The notes under the pieces: generated by a model
What the model saw: only the letters and a program-made list of their open reading frames with translations
Told to the model about the DNA's origin: nothing
Database searches by the model: none
Made by a program: the position numbers and the translations under genes
Shown here: positions 28,393-37,333 of the stretch, piece after piece
How positions within the stretch are numbered: the first letter of the stretch is position 1
Layout: every line of letters starts with the position of its first letter
Assembly (NCBI RefSeq): GCF_001942465.1
Contig: NZ_MKJY01000443.1
Coordinates: forward strand, 1 to 46,100
Direction: 5' to 3'
Length of the DNA stretch: 46,100 bases
Source: Actinomadura sp. CNU-125
GTDB taxonomy: Bacteria > Actinomycetota > Actinomycetes > Streptosporangiales > Streptosporangiaceae

Positions 28393-28794
28393 ATGCTGTT
28401 CGGCAAGGAGCACGTCGCCCGCTACCAGGAGACCGACGGCGCGGAGGGGCACGACTGGCAGGGGACGGTCACGCTGCTGCTCACCACGACCGGGCGGCGC
28501 ACCGGGCGGGAGCGCACCACCCCGCTGATCTACCAGCCGGAGGGCGACGCGTACCTGGTGGTCGCGTCCCTGGGCGGCGCGGACGAGCATCCGCAGTGGT
28601 ACCTGAACCTGCGGGAGAACCCCGAGGTGAAGGTTCAGGTGAAGGGCGACAGATTCACCGCGCGGGCCCGCACCGCCACGCCGGAGGAGAAGCCCGCGTT
28701 CTGGCGGAAGATGGCCGCGACCTGGCCCCAGTACGACGAGTACCAGAAGAAGACCGAGCGGGAGATCCCCGTGGTCGTCCTCGAACGCGTCTGA
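28393..28794 (+). CDS. Ddn-like F420-dependent nitroreductase/quinone reductase family protein
   Basis: 133 residues, split beta-barrel of the deazaflavin-dependent nitroreductase family. TLLLTTTGRRTGRERTTPLIYQPEGDAYLVVASLGGADEHPQWYLNLRENPEVKVQVKGDRF is highly characteristic; the TGRRTGRxRTTPL loop contributes to cofactor binding in studied members. The C-terminal half (FWRKMAATWPQYDEYQKKTEREIPVVVLERV) is also typical. GGAGGG lies about 9 nt before the ATG. The substrate is probably a quinone or nitro compound. Confidence 0.9.
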   Translation: MLFGKEHVARYQETDGAEGHDWQGTVTLLLTTTGRRTGRERTTPLIYQPEGDAYLVVASLGGADEHPQWYLNLRENPEVKVQVKGDRFTARARTATPEEKPAFWRKMAATWPQYDEYQKKTEREIPVVVLERV

Positions 28795-28897
28795 GCGCGT
28801 CCGGGCGCGGTTCGCTTTCGCCGCGGTGGCGGGCCGTGTAGCGTCGGCCTTGAACATCCGTTCGACCGCGGTCCGTCCGAGGCCGCCGAGGTGCACA

Positions 28898-30016
28898 GTG
28901 CCGACGTCACAGACCGCTGACAGCGCCGTCGGCATCCGCGCCGCCGAGAACGCCGCCGGGCAGCCCGCGCGGCTGCTGCGGCGCTGGGAGATCGGGCCGG
29001 ACGCGCGGTTCGCCGAGCCCGGCCCGGACGCGGCCGCGTTCCGGCGGTCCCGGCGCGTCGACACGGCGAACGGCGCGTTCCTGCTGAAGGAGCATCCCGT
29101 CCCGGACCGGCGGCGCATCCTGTTCCGGCACCGGATCACCGGCGCGCTCGACGCGGCGGGCCTGCCCGTCCTCGCGCCCGTCCCCGCCCGGACCGGCCGG
29201 ACATTGGTCACCGCCGCCGGCCGGGGGTACGAGCTGTTCCCCTGGGCCGGCGGGCGCGGACGGGACGGCCTGGAGCTGACGTTCGCGCAGTGCGAGGAGC
29301 TCGGCGGGCTGCTCGGCCGGCTGCACGCGGAGATGGAGCGGCTGACGCCGCCGGTGCAGCAGAGCATGCTGGTGCCCGTGCCGCGCGCCGCGGACGCCGC
29401 GGCGGCCGTCGACGCCATGCTGGCGACCGTCCCGCGCGACGGCGGCGGCACCGACTTCGACGCGCTGTCGGAGCGGCGGCTGCGGGAACGGCGGGCGCTG
29501 CTGGCGGAGTTCGCCGACCACCAGCCGCCGGACGCGGAGGTCTGCACGGTCGCGCATCTGCACGGTTCGTTCCACGCGGGGAACCTCCGCCACGCGGGTT
29601 CGGGCAACGTCACGGCGGTCCTCGGCTGGGACGGGCTCACCACGGGGCCCGTGGCGGGCGAGGTGGTCCGGGCGGCGGCGCGGCTGTTCGCGTGCGAGGA
29701 CGACCGGGGCCTCGACCTCGACCGGGTGCAGGCGTTCGTCCGGGGGCATCGCGCGTCGTTCCCCCTCGACGCCGGGCAGATCCAGTCGGCGGTGCACCGC
29801 GCCTGGTGGGAGCGGCTCTGCGACGTCGCGCCGCTGCGGCACCGGTACCTCGGCGAGGACGGGACCGGCGTCCCGGAGCGGCAGGTCCAGGAGCGCGGCC
29901 AGGCGGCGCTCGTGACGTGGTGGACGGCGCACCTGGAGGGCACGCTCGACGCGTTCGCGGCCCCGTACGCGCCGGGCGCGGCGGACGTCCAGGGCGACGA
30001 GCACGCGTACGGCTGA
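28898..30016 (+). CDS. Phosphotransferase (APH-fold) family protein lacking the catalytic Asp
   Basis: 372 residues, aminoglycoside/homoserine-kinase-like fold. The N-lobe has GAFLLKEHPVPDRRRILFRHRITGALDAAGLPVLAPVPARTGRTLV and YELFPWAGG; the C-lobe has LGGLLGRLHAEME. The family motif HGDxHxxN appears here as HGSFHAGNL, so the catalytic Asp is Ser. The metal-binding strand reads VLGWDGLTTGP, which keeps an Asp. The start GTG 28898 follows GAGGTG. It may be a pseudokinase or use another base. Confidence 0.8.
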   Translation: MPTSQTADSAVGIRAAENAAGQPARLLRRWEIGPDARFAEPGPDAAAFRRSRRVDTANGAFLLKEHPVPDRRRILFRHRITGALDAAGLPVLAPVPARTGRTLVTAAGRGYELFPWAGGRGRDGLELTFAQCEELGGLLGRLHAEMERLTPPVQQSMLVPVPRAADAAAAVDAMLATVPRDGGGTDFDALSERRLRERRALLAEFADHQPPDAEVCTVAHLHGSFHAGNLRHAGSGNVTAVLGWDGLTTGPVAGEVVRAAARLFACEDDRGLDLDRVQAFVRGHRASFPLDAGQIQSAVHRAWWERLCDVAPLRHRYLGEDGTGVPERQVQERGQAALVTWWTAHLEGTLDAFAAPYAPGAADVQGDEHAYG

Positions 30017-30086
30017 TCGGGGGCCGGGTGCCCGGGTGCCCGGGGGCGGTGCCGGGCGGCGCGCGCGTCCGGGCGAGGATGAAGCC

Positions 30087-30473
30087 ATGGAGATTCTGAG
30101 CAGCCGGATCTTGCTGCGCCCGGCGGACGCCCCGCGCAGCCAGCGCTTCTACCGGGACGTCCTGGGGCTCGCCGTCTACCGGGAGTTCGGCCCGGCCGAC
30201 TCCCCCGGCGTCGTGTTCTTCCTCGGTTCCGGCTTCCTGGAGGTGTCGGGGCACGGGGACGCCGCGGACGGGTCGGCGGCGATGATCTGGCTCCAGGTCC
30301 GCGACGTGCGCGCCGAGCACGAACGGCTCGCGGCGGCCGGGGCACGGATCGTCCGGGAGCCGCGCGAGGAACCCTGGGGCCTGGTGGAGATGTGGATCGA
30401 GGACCCGGCGGGCGTCAAGATCGTTATCGTGGAGGTGCCGGAGGGGCACCCGCTTCGCCGCGACACCCGCTGA
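30087..30473 (+). CDS. VOC (glyoxalase/dioxygenase) family protein
   Basis: 128 residues, one pair of beta-alpha-beta-beta-beta modules. ILLRPADAPRSQRFYRDVLGLAVYREFGPADSPGVVFFLGSGFLEVSG and LQVRDVRAEHERLAAAGARIVREPREEPWGLVEMWIEDPAGVKIVIVEVPEGHP are classic. It is probably a dimeric metal- or ligand-binding protein; the activity cannot be assigned. GAGG lies upstream of ATG 30087. Confidence 0.88.
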   Translation: MEILSSRILLRPADAPRSQRFYRDVLGLAVYREFGPADSPGVVFFLGSGFLEVSGHGDAADGSAAMIWLQVRDVRAEHERLAAAGARIVREPREEPWGLVEMWIEDPAGVKIVIVEVPEGHPLRRDTR

Positions 30474-30587
30474 CCAGGCTCCGGACCGTCGCGGAGCCGT
30501 CCCAAGCCGTCCCGGAGCGGTCGCCGTTCCGCCTCCGTTTCGTCGGCGCGAATACTGGAAAAACCTGGAATTGTCTGGAGCCTCCTG

Positions 30588-30593
30588 TACTGT
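30588..30593 (+). promoter_or_regulatory. -10 box of the nuclease-helicase operon
   Basis: TACTGT ends 7 nt before ATG 30601, which would place the transcript start on or next to the ATG. There is no Shine-Dalgarno sequence, so the first operon gene is probably leaderless. No convincing -35 hexamer was seen. Confidence 0.4.
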
Positions 30594-30600
30594 CTGCCGC

Positions 30601-31576
30601 ATGTCCCGGTCCCCCGGCGCGCCGACCCCCGACGCGCTCGAAGCCCGCATCGCCGAGCTGCGTGCGGCCGTGCGGCGGGCGATGGCGTCCGGAGACCGGC
30701 GGGGCTCCGCGAGCTGCACGCCGACCTGCGCCGCGCCGAGGAGGCGTGGGACGACGCGGTCCTCGGCAAAGACGGCGACGAGGCTCCCGCCGCGCCCCGC
30801 GCCCCCGCCCGCTCGTCCGGACGCCGCCGCGGCGCGACGTCCGGGAACGGTGCGGCCGCCGGGAAGGGCGCGCGCGCCAAGAAGGGCAAGGCCACCGAGG
30901 GCGCGCCAAGGGAGGCGCCAAGGGGGGCTCGAAGCGCGGCCTGCTGCCGGTCCGCGAGCAGGTGCACCAGGCGCTGACGCTGCTCGGCGTCCCGTCCGCC
31001 CCCAAGCTGGTCGGGACGGTGTACACGGCGTTCTTCCCCGGCGAGATCGCGGCGGGCCGGCTGTCGAGCCTGCGCCGCGACGAGGAACGCTCGTTCCGCA
31101 CCGCGCCCTACAACCGGCCGTACTACCTGTGCGCCGCGCTGACCGCGGACCTGCTCGCCCCCGCCCGCGGCCTGCTCACCGTCAGCACGTGGCCGCTGGA
31201 GCGCCGCATCGTGGGCCCGCTGAGCCCGCGCACCGATTTCCTGACGTCCGCGATCCGGCTGGCCGAGCACGCCGCTGCCCGGCCGACCGGACGCGGCGGA
31301 CCGAACCCCGACGTGCAGCGGCTGCTGTGGCGTTTCGCGTCCAACATTCCCGGTGCGGTCGACGGTACGGTCGGTACAGTCGATCCGGCCGTGCTCGCCG
31401 AAGCCGCCCGGGAGGAGCTGGAAGTGCACCGGGAGGCGGACCGGCGGCGGCGCGAGTCGGCCGCCGGGCGCGCCCTGGACCGGCTCGACGACGCGGAACG
31501 GCTGTTCGGCAGCCGGCTGCGGGCCCTGCAGGACGCGCCACGGCGCCCTGCCGTCAATGGAGAGATCGACCGATGA
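30601..31576 (+). CDS. Nuclease-helicase operon gene 1: unknown, winged-helix-like (two frame slips)
   Basis: Three consecutive pieces in three frames make one sensible protein. The first is an N-terminal helix (DALEARIAELRAAVRRAMASGD). Then come ELHADLRRAEEAWDDAVLGKDGDEAP and a basic Ala/Gly/Lys linker (GKGARAKKGKATEG). Last is a globular C-terminus: LLPVREQVHQALTLLGVPSAPKLVGTVYTAFFPGEIAAGRLSSLRRDEERSF, which has winged-helix spacing, then PYYLCAALTADLLAP and a long charged helix. The length fits two lost bases. The stop overlaps the nuclease ATG by 4 bp. Probably DNA-binding; family not recognised. Confidence 0.65.
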
Positions 31577-32679
31577 CCGAGACCGCGCCGGACCTGGACC
31601 GGCTGCGCGGCGGCGCCGCCCCGCGCAACCACGACGCACGCACGATCGCCGCGCTGACCGGCAATCCCGGCTGCGCCCGCCGCGGGGTGATGGACGCGGC
31701 GGGGGTCGACAAGGACGCGGTGGCGCGGGAGCTCGGGTTCCCGGCGCCGTTCGGCCAGTCGCAGTTCGCGATCACGCGCGGCAACGCGTTCGAGGCCCAG
31801 GTGAAGGCGGACGGCTGCGCGGAGCTGCTGACGCTGCTGCGCGACACGCTCGGGCTGGCCGTCCCGGAGGTCGCCTACGACGACCTCGAAGTGGTCGCGG
31901 GCAACGAGGGCCGGGAGCTGCGGCACACCCGGACGCGGCGGCTGCTGGCCCGCGCGCTGGAGTCCGGCGAGGGCACCCTGTTCGACCATCCGCTACTGCG
32001 CCTCGACATCGCCGGGCAGCCCGCCTACCTGGAGCCGGACGTCATCGCGTTCCAGCTCGCGGGGCGCCTGCACGTGATCGAGGTGAAGTCGTTCGCGGTC
32101 GTCGACGGGCAGGCCGAACCGGAGCAGGTCGCGGCCGCGGCCCGGCAGTCGGCGGTGTACGTGCTGGCGCTGCGCCGGCTGGTGGCCGAGCTGGGCCACG
32201 ACCCGCGGCGGGTGTCGCACGAGGTGTTCCTCGTCTGCCCGGAGAACTTCTCGAACCGGCCGACGGCGACGCCGCTGGACGTGCGCCCGCAGCTCGCCGT
32301 CCTGGAGCGGCAGCTCGCCCGCATCACCCGCATCGACCGGATCCTCGACGCGCTCCCGGACGACCTGACGTTCGAGCCGGGCGACGCGCTCGCCGCGTCG
32401 GTCCGCGCGGTCGAGGCCCGGTACGCGCCCGAGTGCATGGCGGGCTGCGAGATGGCGCTGTTCTGCCGGGACGAGGCGCGGGCGTGCGGCGCGACGGGCG
32501 CCCTCGGCCGCTCGGTCCGCGACGACCTCGGCGGCGTGGACGCGATCGGGACGGCGCTGGCGCTCGCCGACGGGACCCTGCTGCCGTCCGACGACCTGGC
32601 CGAGACCGCCGAGCAGCTGCGCACCGCGGCCCGGCTGCGCGCCGAGGCGCTGGCCGGAGCCGCGCAGGGCGCCGCGTGA
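31573..32679 (+). CDS. Nuclease-helicase operon gene 2: Cas4/RecB-type PD-(D/E)XK nuclease with Fe-S cysteines
   Basis: 368 residues, intact frame. The nuclease motifs are complete: RGNAFE (69-74), EPDVI with D156, the E170-V-K172 core and Q192SAVY196, the QxxxY motif of RecB/Cas4 enzymes. C34 lies upstream of the core; C288, C292, C298 and C305 lie downstream (CMAGCEMALFC). This resembles the four-Cys 4Fe-4S arrangement of Cas4, AddB and Dna2, although the spacing here is CX3CX5C. It is likely a DNA exonuclease or flap nuclease. No cas1 or cas2 is nearby. It is coupled to gene 1 by a 4-bp overlap and to gene 3 by 7 bp. Confidence 0.85.
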   Translation: MTETAPDLDRLRGGAAPRNHDARTIAALTGNPGCARRGVMDAAGVDKDAVARELGFPAPFGQSQFAITRGNAFEAQVKADGCAELLTLLRDTLGLAVPEVAYDDLEVVAGNEGRELRHTRTRRLLARALESGEGTLFDHPLLRLDIAGQPAYLEPDVIAFQLAGRLHVIEVKSFAVVDGQAEPEQVAAAARQSAVYVLALRRLVAELGHDPRRVSHEVFLVCPENFSNRPTATPLDVRPQLAVLERQLARITRIDRILDALPDDLTFEPGDALAASVRAVEARYAPECMAGCEMALFCRDEARACGATGALGRSVRDDLGGVDAIGTALALADGTLLPSDDLAETAEQLRTAARLRAEALAGAAQGAA

Positions 32680-32686
32680 TCGGCAC

Positions 32687-34176
32687 ATGAGCGCGCTGTC
32701 CTCGCTCGCCCGCCTGCAGGCGGCGGCCGCCGGGGTCGCGCAGCCGCTCGCCACCGTGCGGCACTGCCATGTCTCGCCGGCGCGCTGGTGCTGATCCCGC
32801 TGCGGCTCGCCGGGGAGGCGGCGGCGCCGCTGGCGATCATGCTCGGCAGCGACCCGGACGACCCGTCGCTGCTGGTCGTGCCGCAGCCGCGCAACCGCGA
32901 CCTGCGGTTCGCGTTCGCCGCCGAGGCCGCCAAACTCGTCCTGAACCACATCGAGACCAGCCGCGGCGCCGTCGAGCTGCTGGCGCCGAGCAAATCGGCC
33001 GCCAAGTCCGGGGAGGCCGAGGAACGGATCCGGTACGGGGACGCGCCGCAGGTGCTGGTGCCCAACCGCGGCGGGGTCACGTTCCTGCGGCTGCTGGGCC
33101 GCTCCACCCGGTTCCGCAGCACGGAGGGCCCCTACTCGGTCGATCCGGCGGTCCCGGTGCTGGGCCGGTGGCTGACCTGGTTCGCCGACCGGTACGACCA
33201 TCCCGGATCGTCGATGCTGCTGGCGATGACGGAGACGCTGCGGCTGCACTGGGCGACCGGGCAGAGCTCCCTGGAGGACGGGAACCTCGCCGCGCTGCTC
33301 GGCTGGATCGACCCGCCGGACGGGCTGGACGGCCCGGCCGCCGCGGCCCGCGCGGAGGACCCGGTGACGTGGCCGCCGGCCGGGCCCGCGACCGACCCGA
33401 CGTTCGACAACGAGGTGCTCGCGCCCGCGATCGCCGCCTACGACCGGTCGAACGGCGCGCCCCGCACCGAGGAGCGGCTGCGCACGGCCGTCGCGTCCCA
33501 GCTCGCCCCCACCTGGAACCTGATGTGGCGCGCGGCCGACCTGCTGCGCGCCCTGCCGGAGGGCGCGAGCGTCCAGCGCCGCTGGGAGCGCGACCGCGAC
33601 TCCTTCACCTATTACCACCAGACGTTCGGCGAGGCGTATCCTCAGGCGCGCCGCGACACGCCCGTCCGCGCGGCCCGGCGGCTGCACGATCTGGAGCGGG
33701 CGCAGGACGCCTACGAGGCGCAGCGGGCGTTCGACGACCCGCTGGTCATGGCCGAGCACCGGCTGTCGGGCCAGGCGTTCGGCGGCGTCGTCACCGAGTC
33801 CGACCCGACCCGGCTGGACGAGACGGGCAAGCGGCCGAAGCTGCGCCCGTACCTGCGGGTGTCCACCGAGGACCCGGTCCGGCTCGATGTGGGGACGACC
33901 GTGTGCAACGCGGCGCGGCCCGCACTGAAGGGGAGGATCGTGGAGTTCGGCACGGGAGGCGTGCTGCTGGAGCTGACCGGCGGGATGGGCCGCAAGCTCG
34001 TCCCGGAGGCCGGCGTGGTCCCGCGGGTGGGCGAACAGGTGTGCTTCACGTCGCTGACGGAGGGTTCGTTCGGGCAGGCGAAGTTCCCCGACCGCGAGGA
34101 CACGCCGTGGACGCACGGCGGGCCGCCCGAAGACTACGTGCCGACCGACGAGGACGCCGAAGAGGACTGGTCATGA
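32687..34176 (+). CDS. Nuclease-helicase operon gene 3: large unknown protein (one frame slip)
   Basis: About 496 residues if the slip near 32780 is repaired: MSALSSLARLQAAAAGVAQPLATVRHCHVSPA then ALVLIPLRLAGEAAAPLAIMLG. The bulk is mixed alpha/beta with LLVVPQPRNRDLRFAFAAEAAKLVLNHI and LVPNRGGVTFLRLLGRSTRF, then VLGRWLTWFADR and RWERDRDSFTYYHQTF. The C-terminal region (LKGRIVEFGTGGVLLELTGGMGRKLVPEAGVVPRVGEQVCFTSL) looks like a small beta-barrel, followed by an acidic tail. No catalytic motif was found. GTG 32788 would be the start if only the main frame is used. It overlaps gene 4 by 4 bp (ATGA). Confidence 0.7.
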
Positions 34177-35573
34177 CGACGGGCGAGAGCACGCGCCGCC
34201 TGACCCCGGTGCCGTCGGGCGTCCCCCGCCCCGCCGGGCGTCCGGCGGTGGACCCGGGCGGGCTCCCGGCCGAGGACCCGGGGAAGGCCGCGGCCCGCGT
34301 CGTCGACGCCGTCCTGGCGGACCTGTCCGGTGCCCATAAGGGCGTGGTCGTCGACTCCCCGCCCGGTGCCGGGAAGTCCACGCTGGTGGTGCGCGCCGCC
34401 GGGCACCTCGCGGACGCGGGCGAGCGGCTGATGATCGTCGCGCAGACCAACGAGCAGGTCGACGACCTCATCGAGCGGATCGCCGAGGCGCATCCGCGGC
34501 TGACGATCGGCCGCCTGTCGGCGTCGCAGTACGTGCCGTCCGAGCGGGTGCTGGCCTGTCCGCAGGTGCAGGTGCGGCAGAAGGTCGGCGACCTCGCCGA
34601 GCAGATCGTCGTGATCGCGACGGCCGCGAAGTGGGCGACGCTGTCGGACGGCTCGTGGCCGTGGGCGATCGTCGACGAGGCGTACCAGATGCGGTCGGAC
34701 ATGCTGCTGCGCATCGCCGGGCGGTTCGAGCGGGCGCTGTTCGTGGGCGACCCCGGCCAGCTCGACCCGTTCTCCACGGTCGAGGTGGAGCGCTGGGCGG
34801 GCCTGGCGTGGGACCCGATGCGCAGCGCCGTGTCCGTCCTGCTCGCCCACAACCCGGACCTGCCCGTCCACCGGCTGCCGGTGTCGTGGCGGCTGCCGGC
34901 GTCGGCGGCGCCGGTGGTCGCGGACGCCTTCTACCCGTTCACCCCGTTCCGTGCCGGGACGGGCCCGGCCGACCGGCGGCTCGAGTTCTCCGCGGGCGGC
35001 ATGGGCACCACCTACGACCGGGCGCTGGAGGAGGCCGCGGCCACCGGCTGGGCCCTGTTCGAGCTGCCCGCCCGGCACACGCTGCGCACCGACTCCGAGG
35101 CGGTCCGGGCGACGGCGGCGCTCGCCGTCCGGCTGCTGCAGCGCGGCCCGATCGCGCACTCGGAGAAGGGGACGGCGCAGGTGGACGCGTCGCGCGTCGC
35201 GATCGGCGCGGCGCACCGCGACCAGGTAGCCGCGATCCGCGCCGCGCTCGGCCCGCACGGCGCGGGCATCACCGTCGACACCGCGAACCGCCTGCAGGGC
35301 CGCGAGTACGACGTCACGGTCTTCCTGCATCCGCTGTCGGGGCGCCGGGACGCCACCGCGTTCCATCTGGAGACCGGACGGCTGTGCGTGCTGGCGTCCC
35401 GGCACCGGCACGCGTGCGTCGTGGTGGCGCGGGCGGGCATCCCCGAGCTGCTGGACGCCCACCCGTCGGCCGAGCCGGTGCACCTCGGCGTGCCGGTGAA
35501 GTTCCCGGACGGGTGGGAGGCGAACCAGTCGGTCCTCGCGCACCTCGCCCGGCACCGCGTCGCGGCGGGCTGA
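34173..35573 (+). CDS. Nuclease-helicase operon gene 4: DNA2/Upf1-like SF1 helicase
   Basis: 466 residues, intact frame. Motif I is DSPPGAGKST (61-70), motif Ia VAQTNEQVDDLIERI, motif II AIVDEAYQ (DEA at 168-170) and motif III FVGDPGQLDPF. The arginine-finger region is LPVSWRLPASA, motif V is ITVDTANRLQGREYDVTVF and motif VI is LCVLASRHRHACVVVARAG. The layout matches the SF1B Upf1/DNA2 group in a compact form without long insertions. It probably translocates on single-stranded DNA or RNA for the neighbouring nuclease. It converges on an ABC ATPase gene 34 bp away. Confidence 0.88.
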   Translation: MTTGESTRRLTPVPSGVPRPAGRPAVDPGGLPAEDPGKAAARVVDAVLADLSGAHKGVVVDSPPGAGKSTLVVRAAGHLADAGERLMIVAQTNEQVDDLIERIAEAHPRLTIGRLSASQYVPSERVLACPQVQVRQKVGDLAEQIVVIATAAKWATLSDGSWPWAIVDEAYQMRSDMLLRIAGRFERALFVGDPGQLDPFSTVEVERWAGLAWDPMRSAVSVLLAHNPDLPVHRLPVSWRLPASAAPVVADAFYPFTPFRAGTGPADRRLEFSAGGMGTTYDRALEEAAATGWALFELPARHTLRTDSEAVRATAALAVRLLQRGPIAHSEKGTAQVDASRVAIGAAHRDQVAAIRAALGPHGAGITVDTANRLQGREYDVTVFLHPLSGRRDATAFHLETGRLCVLASRHRHACVVVARAGIPELLDAHPSAEPVHLGVPVKFPDGWEANQSVLAHLARHRVAAG

Positions 35574-35607
35574 CCGCCCGGTCGCCCGCCCGCCCGGCGG
35601 GTCCGGG

Positions 35608-36408
35608 TCAGGCCGGGCCCGCGGTCGCGGCCCAGCGGCCGGCGTGCCGGGTGATCGTGATCGGGTGGTCGAAGCATTCGCTGACGGCCTCGGTGGTGAG
35701 CACCTCGCCGGCCGGACCGGACGCCAGCACCCGTCCTTCCCGCAGGAGCAGCGCGTGGCTCGTGCTCGTCGGCAGCTCCTCCAGATGGTGGGTGACCAGG
35801 ACGGTCGTCAGGTCCGGACGGTCGGCGCGCAGCTGGTCGATGCTCGCGAGCAGCCGTTCGCGGGCGGCGACGTCCAGGCCGGTGGCGGGCTCGTCAAGGA
35901 GCAGCAGCGGCGGGTCCGGCATCAGCGCCCGCGCGATGAGCGCCCGGCCGCGCTCGCCCTGCGACAGGTTCGGCCAGCGGGCGTCGGTGCGCGGCGTCAG
36001 GCCGAGCAGCGCGATCAGCTCGTCGGCGCGGCGCAGGTCGTCGCCGGTGGGCGTCCAGCGCGGCACCAGCTCGATCGTCCCGGTGACGCCAGTCAGGACG
36101 ATCTCGCGGACCGTCCGCGCCGACTCCAGCGGGTGCCGCGGGTTCACCTGCCCGATCATCGGCCGGAGCCGCTGCACGTCGACGCGCCCGAGGCGGTGCC
36201 CGAGGATCTCGGCGGTGCCGCGCGTCGGGTGGGTGTAGGCGCCGAGGATGCCGAGCAGGGTGCTCTTGCCGGCGCCGTTCGGGCCGAGCAGTGCCCAGTG
36301 CTCGCCGCGCAGGACGGTCATGGTGACCCGGTCGAGCAGCAGCCGCCGCTCGCGGACGAGATCGATCTTGTCGGCGTTCAGGACGACGCCGGATTCGGCG
36401 GGGGGCAT
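35608..36408 (-). CDS. ABC transporter ATP-binding protein, stand-alone
   Basis: 266 residues. Walker A is GPNGAGKST, the Q-loop region is IGQVNPRHPLESARTVREIVLTG, the signature is NLSQGERGRALIARAL, Walker B is LLLLDEPATGLDV and the H-loop is VLVTHHLEELP. It resembles ATPases of the iron/molybdate-type YlmA-like group. No permease gene is adjacent, so the partner is elsewhere or it acts alone. ATG 36408 has GGAGGT a few nt upstream; the longer frame to 36477 is not supported. Confidence 0.85.
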   Translation of the reverse strand: MPPAESGVVLNADKIDLVRERRLLLDRVTMTVLRGEHWALLGPNGAGKSTLLGILGAYTHPTRGTAEILGHRLGRVDVQRLRPMIGQVNPRHPLESARTVREIVLTGVTGTIELVPRWTPTGDDLRRADELIALLGLTPRTDARWPNLSQGERGRALIARALMPDPPLLLLDEPATGLDVAARERLLASIDQLRADRPDLTTVLVTHHLEELPTSTSHALLLREGRVLASGPAGEVLTTEAVSECFDHPITITRHAGRWAATAGPA

Positions 36409-36662
36409 CGGCACCTCCGTTCGGGGTGCGGGCGCGCACGCAGGGGCCGAAAGAGCCCGCGAAAGATCACAGATCACCGGGTCACGGGCATCGGACCATG
36501 GGACGCGCCGGGCGCGGACGGACGCGGGCGGAGGCCGGGATCGCCGGGGCGCGGGCGTCGGGGAAGATCTGCAACTTATCCGAAGAGCCCGGCACCCGGG
36601 TACAACGGGAGCCGCCGGGCGGATACTGTGAGAGCCGGTGCCTCAGCGATCAGGGGAGGGAC

Positions 36663-37178
36663 ATGGAGGACATCGGCTTCATGTGCGCCCGCTGCGGCGG
36701 CGAGGTGCACGACGTCACGCACAACCGCGAGGGATCGCTGGACGGCGTCGGCTACCGCCACAACCGCAGGGTGGAGCCGTGGGACCACGAGCTTGAGCTC
36801 GCGGTGGGCGAGCCCGCCGCGCAGGACCGGGCGTGCGACTTCTGCGGCGGACCGGAGACGAGCTGGCTGTACTACCCCACGCTCGACCCGGAGGACACCG
36901 ACATGTTCGAGGTCGAGCTCGACACCACGCACCTGTCGGACGACGACACCGCGGTCGCCGTCCTCAACATGCTGTACCCGTGGTACGCGTGCGACACGTG
37001 CTCGGTGATCGTCGCCGACCGCAACGTCGACCGGCTCATCGACCGGGCCCTGGACCGCACGCCCGTCCGCGCCGACGGGCCCGTGGACGAGGAGACCGTC
37101 CGGGCGCGGCTGCGGGGGTCGCTGTCGGTGTTCTTCACCACCCGGCCGGGCCGCCCGCAGCCCTCGCGCGCCGTCTGA
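36663..37178 (+). CDS. Protein with three CxxC pairs (zinc-ribbon-like), unknown
   Basis: 171 residues with CxxC pairs at C8/C11 (FMCARCGGEV), C58/C61 (ACDFCGGPE) and C110/C113 (YACDTCSVI), suited to one or two zinc sites. Between them are an aromatic/acidic segment (SWLYYPTLDPEDTDMFEVE) and a helix (RNVDRLIDRALDR). GGGGAGG precedes the ATG. No known family is recognised. It is followed by a strong terminator hairpin. Confidence 0.75.
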   Translation: MEDIGFMCARCGGEVHDVTHNREGSLDGVGYRHNRRVEPWDHELELAVGEPAAQDRACDFCGGPETSWLYYPTLDPEDTDMFEVELDTTHLSDDDTAVAVLNMLYPWYACDTCSVIVADRNVDRLIDRALDRTPVRADGPVDEETVRARLRGSLSVFFTTRPGRPQPSRAV

Positions 37179-37184
37179 ACGGTC

Positions 37185-37206
37185 CCGGCCGCGGTGCCGC
37201 GGCCGG
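37185..37206 (+). terminator. Strong hairpin after the CxxC protein
   Basis: CCGGCCGCGG (37185-37194) and CCGCGGCCGG (37197-37206) form a perfect 10-bp stem, 7 bp after the stop codon. Confidence 0.6.
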
Positions 37207-37333
37207 CGCCCCGCCGGACGTCCCGCCGGCCCGTCCCGCCGTTGCGGGCGGGGTCGGCGCTTCGGACGTCCGACCCGCTCATTATGATCGGTCCCGTTTT
37301 TGCGGCGGATCGTGAGCACGGGGGAAACGGCAC

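Noticed and set aside
31573..32679. Cas4 of a CRISPR system
   Set aside because: The motifs fit Cas4/RecB enzymes generally, but there is no cas1, cas2, interference gene or array; partnership with the SF1 helicase is the better context.
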